DNA from: Corallococcus interemptor
Lineage (GTDB): Bacteria > Myxococcota > Myxococcia > Myxococcales > Myxococcaceae
NCBI RefSeq assembly: GCF_003668875.1
Contig: NZ_RAWM01000014.1
Location: 45,071-109,070, forward strand
Reading direction: 5' to 3'
DNA length: 64,000 nucleotides
Positions within the stretch are counted from its first letter, which is position 1; the number at the start of each line of letters is the position of its first letter. Position numbers and translations under genes: made by a program. The notes under the pieces were generated by a model that had not been told where the DNA came from, searched no databases, and saw only the letters and a list, made by a program, of their open reading frames with translations. Positions 18,502-28,604 of the stretch are shown one piece after another.

Positions 18502-18957
18502 ATGACCCACGCCCTCTACGCCTCCCACCCCATCGACTCCGAGCGCCTGCCGTGGATCCCCATGGGCCGGCCCGGGCTCGCGTTCAAGCCGCTGCGCTTC
18601 TTCCGCGACGGCAGCGGCTGGATGTACCTCTTCCGCCTGGAGCCCGGCACCCTCATCCCCCGGCACCGCCACCTCGGCGAGTCACACGCCTTCAACCTCT
18701 CCGGCAGCCGCAAGCTGCTCGACACCGGCGAGGTGATTGGCCCGGGCACGTATGTCTATGAACCGCCCGGCAACGTCGACAGCTGGCAGGTCGTGGGCGA
18801 CGAACCCCTGGTCCTGCACATCACCGTGAAGGGCGGCATCGAATACCTGGGCGAGGACGGCCAGGTGCTCCGGAGCGTGAGCCCCGCGGAGCGGCTGGAG
18901 ACGTACCGCCGCTGGTGCCAGGAGCATGGCGCGGAGTTCCGCGCCACCTGCGAGTGA
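18502..18957 (+). CDS. Cupin-domain protein, dihydroxyacetophenone-dioxygenase-like
   Basis: 151 residues from the ATG at 18502. Cupin motif 1 is IPRHRHLGESHAFNLSG, with two His and a Glu as metal ligands. Motif 2 is GPGTYVYEPPGNVDSW, followed by PLVLHITVKGG. The fold matches the cupins annotated as 2,4'-dihydroxyacetophenone dioxygenase-like or anti-sigma ChrR-like. The enzyme activity is not established from sequence. An in-frame ATG at 18445 exists but falls inside the candidate operator. It is a likely target of the divergent MocR regulator. Confidence 0.8.
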   Translation: MTHALYASHPIDSERLPWIPMGRPGLAFKPLRFFRDGSGWMYLFRLEPGTLIPRHRHLGESHAFNLSGSRKLLDTGEVIGPGTYVYEPPGNVDSWQVVGDEPLVLHITVKGGIEYLGEDGQVLRSVSPAERLETYRRWCQEHGAEFRATCE

Positions 18958-19018
18958 CCCGAAGAGAGGAATTTCCACCCGCCGAGCGCGCCGGGCAGGT
19001 CCGCATCAATGGCATGCA

Positions 19019-19099
19019 TCCCACAGAGAGCGTCGCCGACTCGGTGAGCACGCCATCAAGGTCGAAGAGGCACGCGCGTATCCCAGGAGGTACCCCCAA
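19019..19099 (-). pseudogene. HAD-superfamily phosphatase, N-terminal scrap
   Basis: The minus strand reads IRACLFDLDGVLTESATL, a textbook HAD motif I (FDLDGVLT) of the beta-phosphoglucomutase subfamily. Homology stops after about 27 codons; the following codons lead into the end of the cupin region. Nothing of motifs II-IV is present. It marks the boundary of the adjacent sdh block, 10 bp from its last gene. Confidence 0.65.
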
Positions 19100-19108
19100 G
19101 CCGCTTCA

Positions 19109-20578
19109 TCAGATGCCCGCCTCCTGCCCGTAGAACTGGGTGTCCTCGCGAAACCCGCCCTGTCCGTCGCCGAGCTGGTGATAGTCCTCTACGAGCTCGA
19201 TTGAGCGCAGGTACTTGACCATCTTGAATCCAAGCTGCGTCTCGACACGCAATCGGCACGGCGCTCCGTGCGGGATCGGCAACGGCGCTCCATTCATCTC
19301 GTAGGCGAGGAGGGTCTGCGGATGACGAGCCAGCTCGAGGTCGATGGTCTCGTAGTAACCTCGACCGTCGAGTTCGTCGAAGCCGCGCAGCACGAGGTAG
19401 CGCGCGCTCGGGAGGGGCCGGCAGCGGTCGAGCATTTCGGCGACCGCGACGCCCGCCCACTCGCCGACGGCGGACCAGCCCTGAATGCAGTGGTGCTTGG
19501 TGATCTGAGTCTGTTTAGGAAGCGCGCGCAGGTCGGCCAGCGAAAGCTCGAGCGGAGCCTCGACGAGACCGCCCACCGAGAGGCGCCACTCGATGAATCC
19601 ACGCTCAGCCAGGCGCTGGTACTCTGCGGAGGCCGGCGGGTAACCGTTGACCCGGAAGAACGGCGAAATGTCATCCTCGGTGTAGCGCTGGCGAGAGGTG
19701 ACGTGATGGAGCAGAGCGCGGCGCATCGGCTCGATGACCCAGCCGAGCCAGCGCTGCACCGAGCGGCGGTGCTTCAAGCTGAAGAGCGTGGCCCAGACGT
19801 GCAACACCAACACGACGCCGAGGCCGGCGACGCCGATCCACACCGCAACCCGCTCGCTTGAATAGTCCCCGTGGATGATCCACGCCATGTTGCGCGGGAA
19901 ATCTTCGACAGCGACGAGCAGGACATGGACGAACGTGAAGGCGACCATCGCGACCAGCGAGAGGAAATGGATGCTACGCGCGGGTTGTCGGCCGCCGAAT
20001 AGCCGCACGTACCAGGGGAAGCGCGCCGCGACCGCCGGTGACATCGCCGCCCCGGTGAGCATCAATAGGGGCGCCAGCACGAACACGACGCTGGCGTAGG
20101 TCAGCTGCTGGATCGCGTTGTAGGGATGACCGGCCGGGGGCGCGTGGAAGTGCAGATAGGTCCACACGTCGCGGGCCGCCTCCGGGAAGATGCCCCACGA
20201 CGTGGGCACGAGCCGTCGCCACTGGCCGGTGCCGAACAGGAGGCCGACATAAACGAGACCATTCAGGATCCAGAAGATCGCGCAGAAGAAGTGCCAGTGG
20301 CGGCCCATGCCGAGGTTGCGCCGGCCGGGCAACGCGATGAAGGACGAGAAGGCTGTTTCCTCGTCGGCGCCCGTCCACAGCCTGTCCGCCGGCATCTTCT
20401 TCCGGCTGAGCCGCAACCATTCGCTCCCGGGGTTGCAGTCATCGCGCCAGTAGAGCTTCGGATGCGCGCTCAGGATCTCCAGGCCGCTCCGCACCATGAA
20501 CCCGACGAGCAGCAGATTCAGGTAGTGGCTGATGCCGATCCAATGGAGGAAGCCGAACGCTTGGGCGAACGGATTCAT
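19109..20578 (-). CDS. Cytochrome b561-molybdopterin oxidoreductase fusion
   Basis: 489 residues. The N-terminal half is a cytochrome b561/NarI-like membrane domain with about five helices and candidate haem histidines ([61 protein letters not shown]). The C-terminal half (about 310-480) is a sulfite-oxidase-fold molybdopterin domain: [19 protein letters not shown] carries the Moco-ligating Cys, and [27 protein letters not shown] is the typical end. Its ATG overlaps the sdhB stop by 4 bp (ATGA), so translation is coupled. It may pass electrons from an oxyanion or organic substrate to quinone; substrate unknown. Confidence 0.85.
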   Translation of the reverse strand: MNPFAQAFGFLHWIGISHYLNLLLVGFMVRSGLEILSAHPKLYWRDDCNPGSEWLRLSRKKMPADRLWTGADEETAFSSFIALPGRRNLGMGRHWHFFCAIFWILNGLVYVGLLFGTGQWRRLVPTSWGIFPEAARDVWTYLHFHAPPAGHPYNAIQQLTYASVVFVLAPLLMLTGAAMSPAVAARFPWYVRLFGGRQPARSIHFLSLVAMVAFTFVHVLLVAVEDFPRNMAWIIHGDYSSERVAVWIGVAGLGVVLVLHVWATLFSLKHRRSVQRWLGWVIEPMRRALLHHVTSRQRYTEDDISPFFRVNGYPPASAEYQRLAERGFIEWRLSVGGLVEAPLELSLADLRALPKQTQITKHHCIQGWSAVGEWAGVAVAEMLDRCRPLPSARYLVLRGFDELDGRGYYETIDLELARHPQTLLAYEMNGAPLPIPHGAPCRLRVETQLGFKMVKYLRSIELVEDYHQLGDGQGGFREDTQFYGQEAGI

Positions 20579-21345
20579 GAACTGCCATCCCCGCCGTCCG
20601 ACGGCCGCGCGATAGCCGCGCGAAGAGAGTCCCGGTTCATACGAGCGATGACATCAATGCTGATCCGCTTGGGGCAGGCATCCTGACACTCGCCATGCCA
20701 CGAGCAGTTGCCAAACGACTCCGCGTCCATCTGCTTGACCATGCCAATGGCGCGACGCTCGCGCTCGGGCTGGCCTTGAGGCAGGAGCCCCAGATGGGAA
20801 ATCTTCGCTCCCGTAAACAGCGCGGCCGAGGCGTTGGGGCAGGCCGCCACACACGCCCCGCACCCGATGCAGGCCGCGGCATCCATTGCGGCCTCGATGC
20901 TCTGTTTTGGCACCCGGGTTACGTTTGCCTCTGTCGCTGCCCCGGTCGGCGCGGTGACGAAGCCGCCGGCCGCGATGATGCGATCCAGGGCGCTCCGGTC
21001 GACGACGAGGTCCTTCAGGACGGGGAATGCACGTGCACGCCAGGGCTCCAGCGTAAGCTCCATCCCATCCGTGAAGTGGCGCATGTGGAGCTGGCAGACA
21101 GCCGTGCCCGCAACGGGGCCGTGGGCGATGCCATCAATCATGAAGCCGCACGTGCCGCAGATGCCCTCCCGGCAGTCGCTCTCGAACGCGATGGGTGAGT
21201 TGCCCTCGGATGTGAGCCGCTCGTTTAGAACGTCGAGCATCTCGAGGAAGGACATCTCCGAGGTAATGCCCCGGACCTCGTAACGGGTGAACCCACCTTC
21301 CGTTTGAGGAGCCTTCTGCCGCCAGATGTGCAGGACCAGGTTCAT
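20575..21345 (-). CDS. sdhB: Succinate dehydrogenase/fumarate reductase iron-sulfur subunit
   Basis: 256 residues from the ATG at 21345. The [2Fe-2S] site is [15 protein letters not shown] with a distal Cys in [10 protein letters not shown]. The ferredoxin part has [13 protein letters not shown] and [14 protein letters not shown] for the [4Fe-4S] and [3Fe-4S] clusters. It transfers electrons from SdhA to the haem subunit SdhC. The ATG overlaps the stop of the upstream 73-aa gene, and its own stop overlaps the next ATG, so the segment is tightly coupled. It belongs to the three-subunit (SdhCAB, b558) type. Confidence 0.93.
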   Translation of the reverse strand: MNLVLHIWRQKAPQTEGGFTRYEVRGITSEMSFLEMLDVLNERLTSEGNSPIAFESDCREGICGTCGFMIDGIAHGPVAGTAVCQLHMRHFTDGMELTLEPWRARAFPVLKDLVVDRSALDRIIAAGGFVTAPTGAATEANVTRVPKQSIEAAMDAAACIGCGACVAACPNASAALFTGAKISHLGLLPQGQPERERRAIGMVKQMDAESFGNCSWHGECQDACPKRISIDVIARMNRDSLRAAIARPSDGGDGSS

Positions 21346-21563
21346 CTGGCCACGAGCCTGGCTTCGCAGACGAGGTGGTTCCTGGTGTTCTTGAAGCCCG
21401 CCTGACCCAAGATTGGCGATAAGGCCATCGCGATGCGGTCCGCTTGTGCCGCGCCCCAAAGCCCTTCGGGATTGGTGCCCGGCCCTTCTTCAAAGCGCGA
21501 GGCGAACGAGCAAGCTCCCTTGAGGCTTCCCACCCAGCGTGCGGATGCATTGCGTAATGCCAT
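21342..21563 (-). CDS. Small conserved-looking protein between sdhA and sdhB
   Basis: 73 residues, [19 protein letters not shown] onward, with one Cys near residue 18 and a second near 67. An AGGGAG ribosome-binding site lies 6 nt before the ATG. It begins 15 bp after the sdhA stop, and its TGA overlaps the sdhB ATG (ATGA). These coupling marks argue that it is a real gene and not filler. No transmembrane segment is evident and no family is recognised. It could be an assembly factor or small subunit; that is inference only. Confidence 0.65.
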   Translation of the reverse strand: MALRNASARWVGSLKGACSFASRFEEGPGTNPEGLWGAAQADRIAMALSPILGQAGFKNTRNHLVCEARLVAR

Positions 21564-21578
21564 GACGGCTCCCTTTGG

Positions 21579-23492
21579 CTACTTGTAGCTCCTCGTCTCG
21601 GCGGCCACCGCCTCGAACGCGAGTGGCTCTTTATGAAGTGCCGGCGGGGCCCTGTCTCCGCGGTGCGCCCAGACCGACACGTGGGCAAAATTCTCGTCGT
21701 CGCGTTTCGCTTCGCCGTCGAGCGTCTGATGCTCCTCGCGAAAGTGCGCGCCACATGATTCGCGCCGCTCAAGCGCGTCCCGGCACATGAGGTCGGCGAG
21801 CTCGTAGTAGTCCGCGAGGCGCCCTGCCCGTTCGAGGGACTGGTTCAGTTCCTCCCCGGTGTCCGGCAGCCGGAGATCCTGCCAAAAGGCGCTACGCAGC
21901 TCCGGGATCCGCTCGAGCGCACGCGTGAGCCCGCGCTCATTGCGCGCCATGCCGCAGTGTTCCCACAGAAGCGCCCCGAGCTCGCGAAAGTGGTCATCGA
22001 CGGTTCGTGCTCCCCGGCAACCGAGCAGCCGTTCGAGCTTGGACTTCACTTCGCGCTCGGCGTCCCGGAACGCCGGTCCATCCACTTTGTTCGAACGGGG
22101 TCCCTGCCGCGCGAGCTCGTCACATATCGTGTTCGGCGCGATGAAGTAGCCATCGGCCAATCCCTGCATGAGAGCGCTCGCGCCCAACCGGTTCGCCCCA
22201 TGGTCGGAGAAATTGGCCTCGCCAAGGACGTAGAGCCCGGGAAGGGTGCTTTGAAGGTCATAGTCCACCCAGAGGCCACCCATCGCGTAATGGACTGCCG
22301 GATAGATGCGCATGGGCACCCGGTAGGGATTCTCTCCGGTAATCTGCTCGTACATCTCGAAGAGGTTGCCGTAGCGCTCGCGGATGACGTGCTCTCCAAG
22401 CCGCCGGATGGCCTCGGAGAAGTCGAGGTAGACGCCCCTTCGACCCGGTCCGACGCCCCGGCCCTGGTCGCAGACCTCTTTCGCTGCGCGCGACGCGATG
22501 TCTCGCGGTGCGAGGTTCCCGTAGGTGGGGTAGCGACGTTCGAGGTAGTAGTCCCTGTCGTCCTCGGGGACGTCGCGCGGCGCTCTGACGTCGCCCGCCC
22601 TACCCGGCACCCATACGCGACCGTCGTTGCGGAGGGACTCGCTCATCAGGGTGAGCTTCGATTGATGCGCGCCGCTGGCCGGGATGCACGTCGGGTGGAT
22701 TTGGGTGAAGCAGGGATTGGCGAACGCGGCACCGCGGCGATGAGCGCGCCAGATGGCGGTCGCGTTGGCGCCGCGCGCGTTGGTGGACAGATAGTAGATG
22801 TTGCCGTACCCCCCGGTAGCCAGGAGCACCGCGTCGCCAGCCAGCGAGCGAATCCCGCCCGTGACGAGGCTGCGCACGACGATGCCCCGCGCTCGGCCGT
22901 CCTCGACGACGACATCGAGCATCTCAGTGCGAGGGTGCATGCACACCTGCCCGGCCTGGACTTGCCGCTCCAGGGCCTGGTACGCGCCGAGCAGAAGCTG
23001 CTGGCCCGTCTGGCCGCGCGCGTAGAAGGTTCGGGAGACGAGCGCGCCGCCAAACGAGCGGGTCGCCAGAGTCCCCCCGTACTCGCGCGCGAACGGCACC
23101 CCTTGCGCGACGCACTGGTCGATGAGCTGGTTGCTGAGCTGGGCCAGCCGATAGACGTTGGCCTCGCGCGAACGGAAATCGCCCCCCTTGAGGGTGTCGT
23201 GGAAGAGGCGCCAGACGCTGTCACCGTCGTTGCGGTAGTTCTTCGCGGCGTTGATGCCGCCCTGGGCGGCGATGCTGTGCGCCCGGCGCGGCGAGTCCTG
23301 GAAGCAGAAACAGTGCACGCGGTAGCCGAGCTCGCCGAGCGTCGCCGCGGCCGCGGCGCCGGCCAGTCCCGAGCCGACCACCAGGAGGGTGTACTTCCGG
23401 CGGTTGTTAGGGCCGACGAGATGCCCTTCCCGCAGGCGCAGGTCCCATTTCTCCTCGAGTCGACCGGATGGAATCCTCGCGTCGAGCTCCAT
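21579..23492 (-). CDS. sdhA: Succinate dehydrogenase/fumarate reductase flavoprotein subunit
   Basis: 637 residues from the ATG at 23492, two bases after the sdhC stop. The FAD dinucleotide fold is [36 protein letters not shown] contains the His that binds FAD covalently. [20 protein letters not shown] and the catalytic-arginine region, with [19 protein letters not shown] and [20 protein letters not shown], are all present. It oxidises succinate or reduces fumarate at the cytoplasmic face. The length and the long C-terminal helical region fit the bacterial SdhCAB type. Confidence 0.94.
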   Translation of the reverse strand: MELDARIPSGRLEEKWDLRLREGHLVGPNNRRKYTLLVVGSGLAGAAAAATLGELGYRVHCFCFQDSPRRAHSIAAQGGINAAKNYRNDGDSVWRLFHDTLKGGDFRSREANVYRLAQLSNQLIDQCVAQGVPFAREYGGTLATRSFGGALVSRTFYARGQTGQQLLLGAYQALERQVQAGQVCMHPRTEMLDVVVEDGRARGIVVRSLVTGGIRSLAGDAVLLATGGYGNIYYLSTNARGANATAIWRAHRRGAAFANPCFTQIHPTCIPASGAHQSKLTLMSESLRNDGRVWVPGRAGDVRAPRDVPEDDRDYYLERRYPTYGNLAPRDIASRAAKEVCDQGRGVGPGRRGVYLDFSEAIRRLGEHVIRERYGNLFEMYEQITGENPYRVPMRIYPAVHYAMGGLWVDYDLQSTLPGLYVLGEANFSDHGANRLGASALMQGLADGYFIAPNTICDELARQGPRSNKVDGPAFRDAEREVKSKLERLLGCRGARTVDDHFRELGALLWEHCGMARNERGLTRALERIPELRSAFWQDLRLPDTGEELNQSLERAGRLADYYELADLMCRDALERRESCGAHFREEHQTLDGEAKRDDENFAHVSVWAHRGDRAPPALHKEPLAFEAVAAETRSYK

Positions 23493-23494
23493 GG

Positions 23495-24220
23495 CTAGCG
23501 CACCACCCCGAGCAGGACCGCGATCGGAATGCTCGTGAAGCCGGCCCAGAGCAGGAGTGCAAGGACCCATGCGACGGGACGGCGCTTCGGGTGGAGTGAG
23601 GGGCGGGAGACCCCAAGGCTCCTGAGTGACGCCCATGCTCCATGCCAGACGTGCATCCCGATGAGCACCATGGCGACGAGGTAAACGATCGCCACCCAGC
23701 CGACGCGGAACCCGCCGACGACGTTGCGGTATACATCGACCTCCTCGAATGGTGCGGGCCGGATGGTCCCGGTGGTGAGATGTAAAAGATGGAAGACGAC
23801 GAACGTGGCGATTCCAAGCCCACTCCATCGCATCGTCCGCGACGCGAGCGTGGCGGACTGCGGAACCAGCTGCCGATAGCGAACCGGGCGAGCCTGAAAA
23901 TCACGCCACCCCAGTCGGGCGGCGGCGGCGATGTGCACACACACCGCGAAGAGGAGGACGGCTCGCGCGAGCCACAGCAATAGCGGCTCGCGGCGAAGCA
24001 GCGCGGAGTAGGCATTGAGCGCCCCCGCCCCCTGGTACACGAGCAGGTTGCCGGCCAGGTGGAAGACGAGGAAGACGACCAGGACGACGCCGGTCGCCGC
24101 CATCAGTATCTTCATCCCGACCGTCGTGCCCCAGTGCCCGCGGTGTGGTGCCGCACGGGCTGAGTCGAGCGGTGCGGCGCTCGCGTCATCGTCAGCGAGC
24201 GCGTTTTCAAGCGCGGCCAT
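23495..24220 (-). CDS. sdhC: Succinate dehydrogenase cytochrome b558 subunit
   Basis: 241 residues with five membrane helices: [74 protein letters not shown] and [20 protein letters not shown]. Histidines at VFHL, CVHIA, VFHLLH and GMHVWHG are candidate ligands for two haems b. It anchors SdhAB and reacts with quinone. It is the first gene of the operon. The N-terminal 30 residues are polar and variable, so the exact start is less sure. Confidence 0.9.
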   Translation of the reverse strand: MAALENALADDDASAAPLDSARAAPHRGHWGTTVGMKILMAATGVVLVVFLVFHLAGNLLVYQGAGALNAYSALLRREPLLLWLARAVLLFAVCVHIAAAARLGWRDFQARPVRYRQLVPQSATLASRTMRWSGLGIATFVVFHLLHLTTGTIRPAPFEEVDVYRNVVGGFRVGWVAIVYLVAMVLIGMHVWHGAWASLRSLGVSRPSLHPKRRPVAWVLALLLWAGFTSIPIAVLLGVVR

Positions 24221-24405
24221 GGATGCATCCAGTCATGGAGGAGGTCATGGTCTTCGCCCTTCTGGAGGTGGGCCGCGCAGGTGCTCAGACGCTCATGTCT
24301 ATGTACGGCGTCAGGCATACGGCAACGTACCGGGGATGCACCTCTCTTGCGTCCACGCGCTCCCTGCAGACATGAGACAGAGGCCCAGCCCCCAGGGCCC
24401 AGTGA

Positions 24406-24435
24406 CAACAACCTGGCGCAGATGCCAGGTCGTTG
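24406..24435 (-). terminator. Terminator after the cupin gene
   Basis: Stem CAAC-A-ACCTGGC pairs with GCCAGGT-C-GTTG (one mismatch) around a 6-nt loop, starting 12 nt past the cupin stop. On the minus strand it runs into T-rich TTGTTGTCAC. Confidence 0.6.
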
Positions 24436-24447
24436 CCGAGGATGGGG

Positions 24448-24870
24448 TCAAGGGTGGCTGGCGACGCCTACCTGGGGCCAGGCGATCGTCAGCAGTACGG
24501 CGCTCTCTTCAATGGCCTCGACGTCATGGGGAACCGATGAGCCGAGCGCAAACAGCCCGCCCTTGGACAACTCGAACTGCTGCCCCTCGAGCACCAGCCG
24601 GACCCGTCCCGCCAACACCTGGAGGGAGATCTGGCCCACAGTGCCGTGCTGGCCAAGGCGCGCTCCTGACTTGAACGCCATCAAGACCACGCGCAGGTCC
24701 GTGTACTTCACGAGCGTCTTGGCACTGTGGCCATTGGTCCAGAAGGGCGCGCCCTGTCGCAGTTCCTCCATCTCCCGCGCCAGGTCCAGGCCAAGCTCCG
24801 GAGCATCGAGGTGACGTGATTGACCTTCGACGTGTTGCTCGAGGGAATAACCCTCCTCAATCTTTCCCAT
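24448..24870 (-). CDS. Cupin-domain protein
   Basis: 140 residues. Residues 55-140 form a single cupin barrel: RVVLMAFKSGARLGQHGTVGQISLQVLAGRV, then FELSKGGLFALGSSVPHDVEAIEESAVLLTIAW. Motif 1 has only one clear His (GQHGT), and motif 2 keeps VPHDVEA, so metal binding is uncertain. No signal peptide. It sits just outside the sdh operon, in the same direction, and is separated from it by a terminator. The family fits the small stress-related cupins. Confidence 0.8.
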   Translation of the reverse strand: MGKIEEGYSLEQHVEGQSRHLDAPELGLDLAREMEELRQGAPFWTNGHSAKTLVKYTDLRVVLMAFKSGARLGQHGTVGQISLQVLAGRVRLVLEGQQFELSKGGLFALGSSVPHDVEAIEESAVLLTIAWPQVGVASHP

Positions 24871-25019
24871 TGAATGCTCCTTGGCCGATCATCACTCCAA
24901 TTGCCTATCAGCACTGTCTCACCGGGCTCAAACGATGCTCCTCCGCTTCGTCTGAGTCTCAACCCTCAATCCCTGGCCTGAGGGTGCGCATGGAAGGCAC
25001 GGGAGCAGGATGTCCTGCC

Positions 25020-25215
25020 TGCCTGGTCCCCAGTCACTCGTCTCGTCGACCTGGAGCAGCACTGTGTCGCCATCCGGCATTGCCGTCATCGCCAGAGACC
25101 GGCCGATGGAAGATGCACGAGCGGCAACATCGGGCGCTCCGGCGGCACAGCAGATCGCGGACCGCTGGCACCTGCTACTGAATGGGCGGCAGAGGGTGGA
25201 ACGCTGGATGACACG
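25020..25215 (+). mobile_element. ISL3-family transposase remnant
   Basis: One frame reads RLVDLEQHCV and the neighbouring frame reads IAVIARDRP, GAPAAQQIADRWHLLLNGRQ and VERW. This is the DDE-domain stretch of ISL3 transposases, where the motif is typically RDR..Y..A...GAP.A.Q.ADR.HLL.N. The frame shift, the absence of the rest of the transposase and the lack of visible terminal repeats show a dead fragment. It abuts a peptidase scrap on its right. Confidence 0.7.
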
Positions 25216-25287
25216 GCGGGCGTCTACCACGTGATGATCAAGGGCTACTCGGACGACTCCGGGCTGACGCTGAAGGCGTCCTACTGA
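25203..25287 (+). pseudogene. C-terminal scrap of a secreted peptidase (PPC domain)
   Basis: The frame ending in TGA at 25285-25287 reads LDDTAGVYHVMIKGYSDDSG then LTLKASY. This is the typical last strand pair of a bacterial pre-peptidase C-terminal domain on secreted metallo- or serine peptidases. Only about 27 codons remain; the upstream DNA is transposase remnant, so the gene was cut by the insertion or a following deletion. Confidence 0.65.
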
Positions 25288-25378
25288 AGCCGTCCCGCGA
25301 ACCTGATGTGTGAAGCAGTGCCCGGCTCCAGGGTGATTTCTTCCCCTGGGGCCGGGGTTGGGGGAACACTCCGGGCCC

Positions 25379-26776
<1,398 letters not shown>

Positions 26777-26785
26777 AAACACGAA

Positions 26786-26820
26786 GGGCACCGCGGGCTG
26801 ATTGAAGGCCCACGGTGCCC
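26786..26820. terminator. Bidirectional terminator between sthA and ahcY
   Basis: The stem GGGCACCG-c-GGGC pairs with GGCCC-a-CGGTGCCC over an AT-rich loop (tgattgaa). On the minus strand the hairpin is followed by TTCGTGTTTTC, a good U-tract for ahcY. Confidence 0.75.
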
Positions 26821-26844
26821 CGGGTGTGTCACGTCAGGCAGCGC

Positions 26845-28275
26845 TTAGTAGCGGTAGGTGTCCTGCTTGTACGGGCCGCTCTTCTGCACGCCGATGTACT
26901 GCGCCTGCTCCGGGGTGAGCTCCGTGAGCTGGGCGTTGAGCTTCTTCAGCTGGAGGCGGGCGACCTTCTCATCCAGGTGCTTGGGCAGCACGTAGACCTT
27001 GCCCACCTGGTACTTGTCGCTGTGCGAGTACAGCTCGATCTGCGCGATGGTCTGGTTCGCGAAGGAGCTGGACATCACGTAGCTGGGGTGGCCCGTGCCG
27101 CAGCCCAGGTTCACCAGGCGGCCCTTGGCCAGCAGGATGATGCGCTTGTTGTCCGGGAAGATGACGTGGTCGACCTGGGGCTTGATCTCCTCCCACTTGT
27201 ACTGCTCCAGGGAGGCGACCTCGATTTCGTTGTCGAAGTGGCCGATGTTGCAGACGATGGCCTGGTCCTTCATCTTGGCCATGTGCTCATGGGTGATGAC
27301 GGACTTGTTGCCCGTGGCGGTGACGAAGATGTCCGCCTTGTCCGCGGCGTAGTCCATGGTCACGACGCGGTAGCCCTCCATCGCGGCCTGGAGCGCGCAG
27401 ATGGGGTCGATTTCGGTCACCCACACCTGGGCGGACAGCGCGCGCAGGGCCTGCGCGGAGCCCTTGCCCACGTCGCCGTAGCCCGCGACGACGGCGATCT
27501 TCCCGGCCACCATCACGTCCGTGGCGCGCTTGATGCCGTCCACCAGGGACTCACGGCAGCCGTAGAGGTTGTCGAACTTGCTCTTCGTCACGCTGTCGTT
27601 GACGTTGATGGCGCGGAACAGGAGCGTGCCCTTGGCGGACATCTCCTGCAGGCGGTGCACGCCCGTCGTGGTCTCTTCCGTGACGCCCAGAATCTTGGCG
27701 CTCTTGCGCGAGTACCAGGTGGCGTCCTCGGCGAGCTTGGCCTTGATGGAGGCGTACAGCTCGCGCTCCTCCTCGCTCTGGGGGTTGGCGAGGAGGGACT
27801 GGTCCTTCTCCGCGCGCTTGCCCAGGTGCATGAGCAGCGTGGCGTCACCGCCGTCGTCGAGGATCATGTTCGGACCCTCGTGGTCGCTGCCGGCGGGGCC
27901 GAACTCGAAGATGCGGTGGGTGAAGTCCCAGTACTCCTTGAGGGACTCGCCCTTGTGGGCGAACACCGGGGTGCCGGCCTCCACCAGCGCGGCGGCCGCG
28001 TGGTCCTGCGTGGAGAAGATGTTGCACGACGCCCAGCGGACCTGCGCGCCCAGCGCCTGGAGGGTCTCCACCAGCACGGCGGTCTGGATGGTCATGTGCA
28101 GCGAGCCCGTGACGCGGGCGCCCTTGAGGGGCTGCTGCTTGGCGTATTCCTCGCGGATCGCCATGAGCGCGGGCATCTCGCTCTCGGCGATGCGGATCTC
28201 CTTGCGGCCCCAGCTGGCGAGCTTGAGGTCGGCGATGGCGTAGTCCTGATTCTGCTGCTTGGTAACCGCGGTCAT
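26845..28275 (-). CDS. ahcY: Adenosylhomocysteinase (S-adenosylhomocysteine hydrolase)
   Basis: 476 residues from the ATG at 28275, the bacterial length. Clear signatures are [47 protein letters not shown], the NAD-binding [20 protein letters not shown] and the end [18 protein letters not shown]-type helix, with a C-terminal KQDTYRY. It hydrolyses SAH to adenosine and homocysteine and so relieves inhibition of methyltransferases. It is preceded by a predicted promoter and an SAH riboswitch that should raise expression when SAH is high. Confidence 0.96.
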   Translation of the reverse strand: MTAVTKQQNQDYAIADLKLASWGRKEIRIAESEMPALMAIREEYAKQQPLKGARVTGSLHMTIQTAVLVETLQALGAQVRWASCNIFSTQDHAAAALVEAGTPVFAHKGESLKEYWDFTHRIFEFGPAGSDHEGPNMILDDGGDATLLMHLGKRAEKDQSLLANPQSEEERELYASIKAKLAEDATWYSRKSAKILGVTEETTTGVHRLQEMSAKGTLLFRAINVNDSVTKSKFDNLYGCRESLVDGIKRATDVMVAGKIAVVAGYGDVGKGSAQALRALSAQVWVTEIDPICALQAAMEGYRVVTMDYAADKADIFVTATGNKSVITHEHMAKMKDQAIVCNIGHFDNEIEVASLEQYKWEEIKPQVDHVIFPDNKRIILLAKGRLVNLGCGTGHPSYVMSSSFANQTIAQIELYSHSDKYQVGKVYVLPKHLDEKVARLQLKKLNAQLTELTPEQAQYIGVQKSGPYKQDTYRY

Positions 28276-28374
28276 GGTGTGGCTCCGGATCCAGGTGGCG
28301 CGCCGTGCTGGCAAGGAAGAGGCTTTGCCGGCCCTGGAAGAAAAGGCCGCCTCACCCTCGCAAGAAACGCGTAC

Positions 28375-28444
28375 AGGTGAGCGCCGTTGGGTCATTCGGC
28401 TTCGAGCCTGGGGCCGGGAGGGCCTCGCAACGCTCCTCGAAGTC
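28375..28444 (-). promoter_or_regulatory. SAH riboswitch in the ahcY leader
   Basis: On the minus strand the leader has, in order, CTTCGAGGAGCGTTGC, a GC-rich segment ending CAGGCTCG, and AACGGCGCTCACC. These are the three conserved blocks of the SAH riboswitch: GGAGCG pairs with CGCTC(A)CC to form the outer stem, and GGCTCG can pair with the 5' CGAG. It lies directly after the predicted transcription start and about 100 nt before the ahcY ATG. SAH riboswitches are known ON-switches for ahcY and SAM-recycling genes. Confidence 0.9.
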
Positions 28445-28451
28445 GCGGGGG

Positions 28452-28480
28452 AAACTACGGGAAGGCGCCCGGAATTTCAA
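28452..28480 (-). promoter_or_regulatory. Predicted promoter of ahcY
   Basis: Minus strand TTGAAA (28480-28475), a 17-bp spacer and TAGTTT (28457-28452). The predicted start at about 28445 coincides with the 5' end of the SAH riboswitch. Confidence 0.65.
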
Positions 28481-28604
28481 AGGGTGTTTGCCTCTCTGGG
28501 GTCAGGCGGAAGTCGTACCTGGAGGTGCCCTGGCGGACAGCCGGGGGAGCGGGCGAGCATCCCATCGCCGTGTCGGACATCGGTGCGGCCCTCGAGGCGA
28601 ACTC

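Noticed and set aside
25010..25234. Intact small gene in the sthA upstream region
   Set aside because: Its only similarity is to the middle of ISL3 transposases, it is frameshifted and lacks both ends.
26815..28380. Long plus-strand frame opposite ahcY
   Set aside because: It is antisense to a clear enzyme gene and is a product of high GC3 on the other strand.
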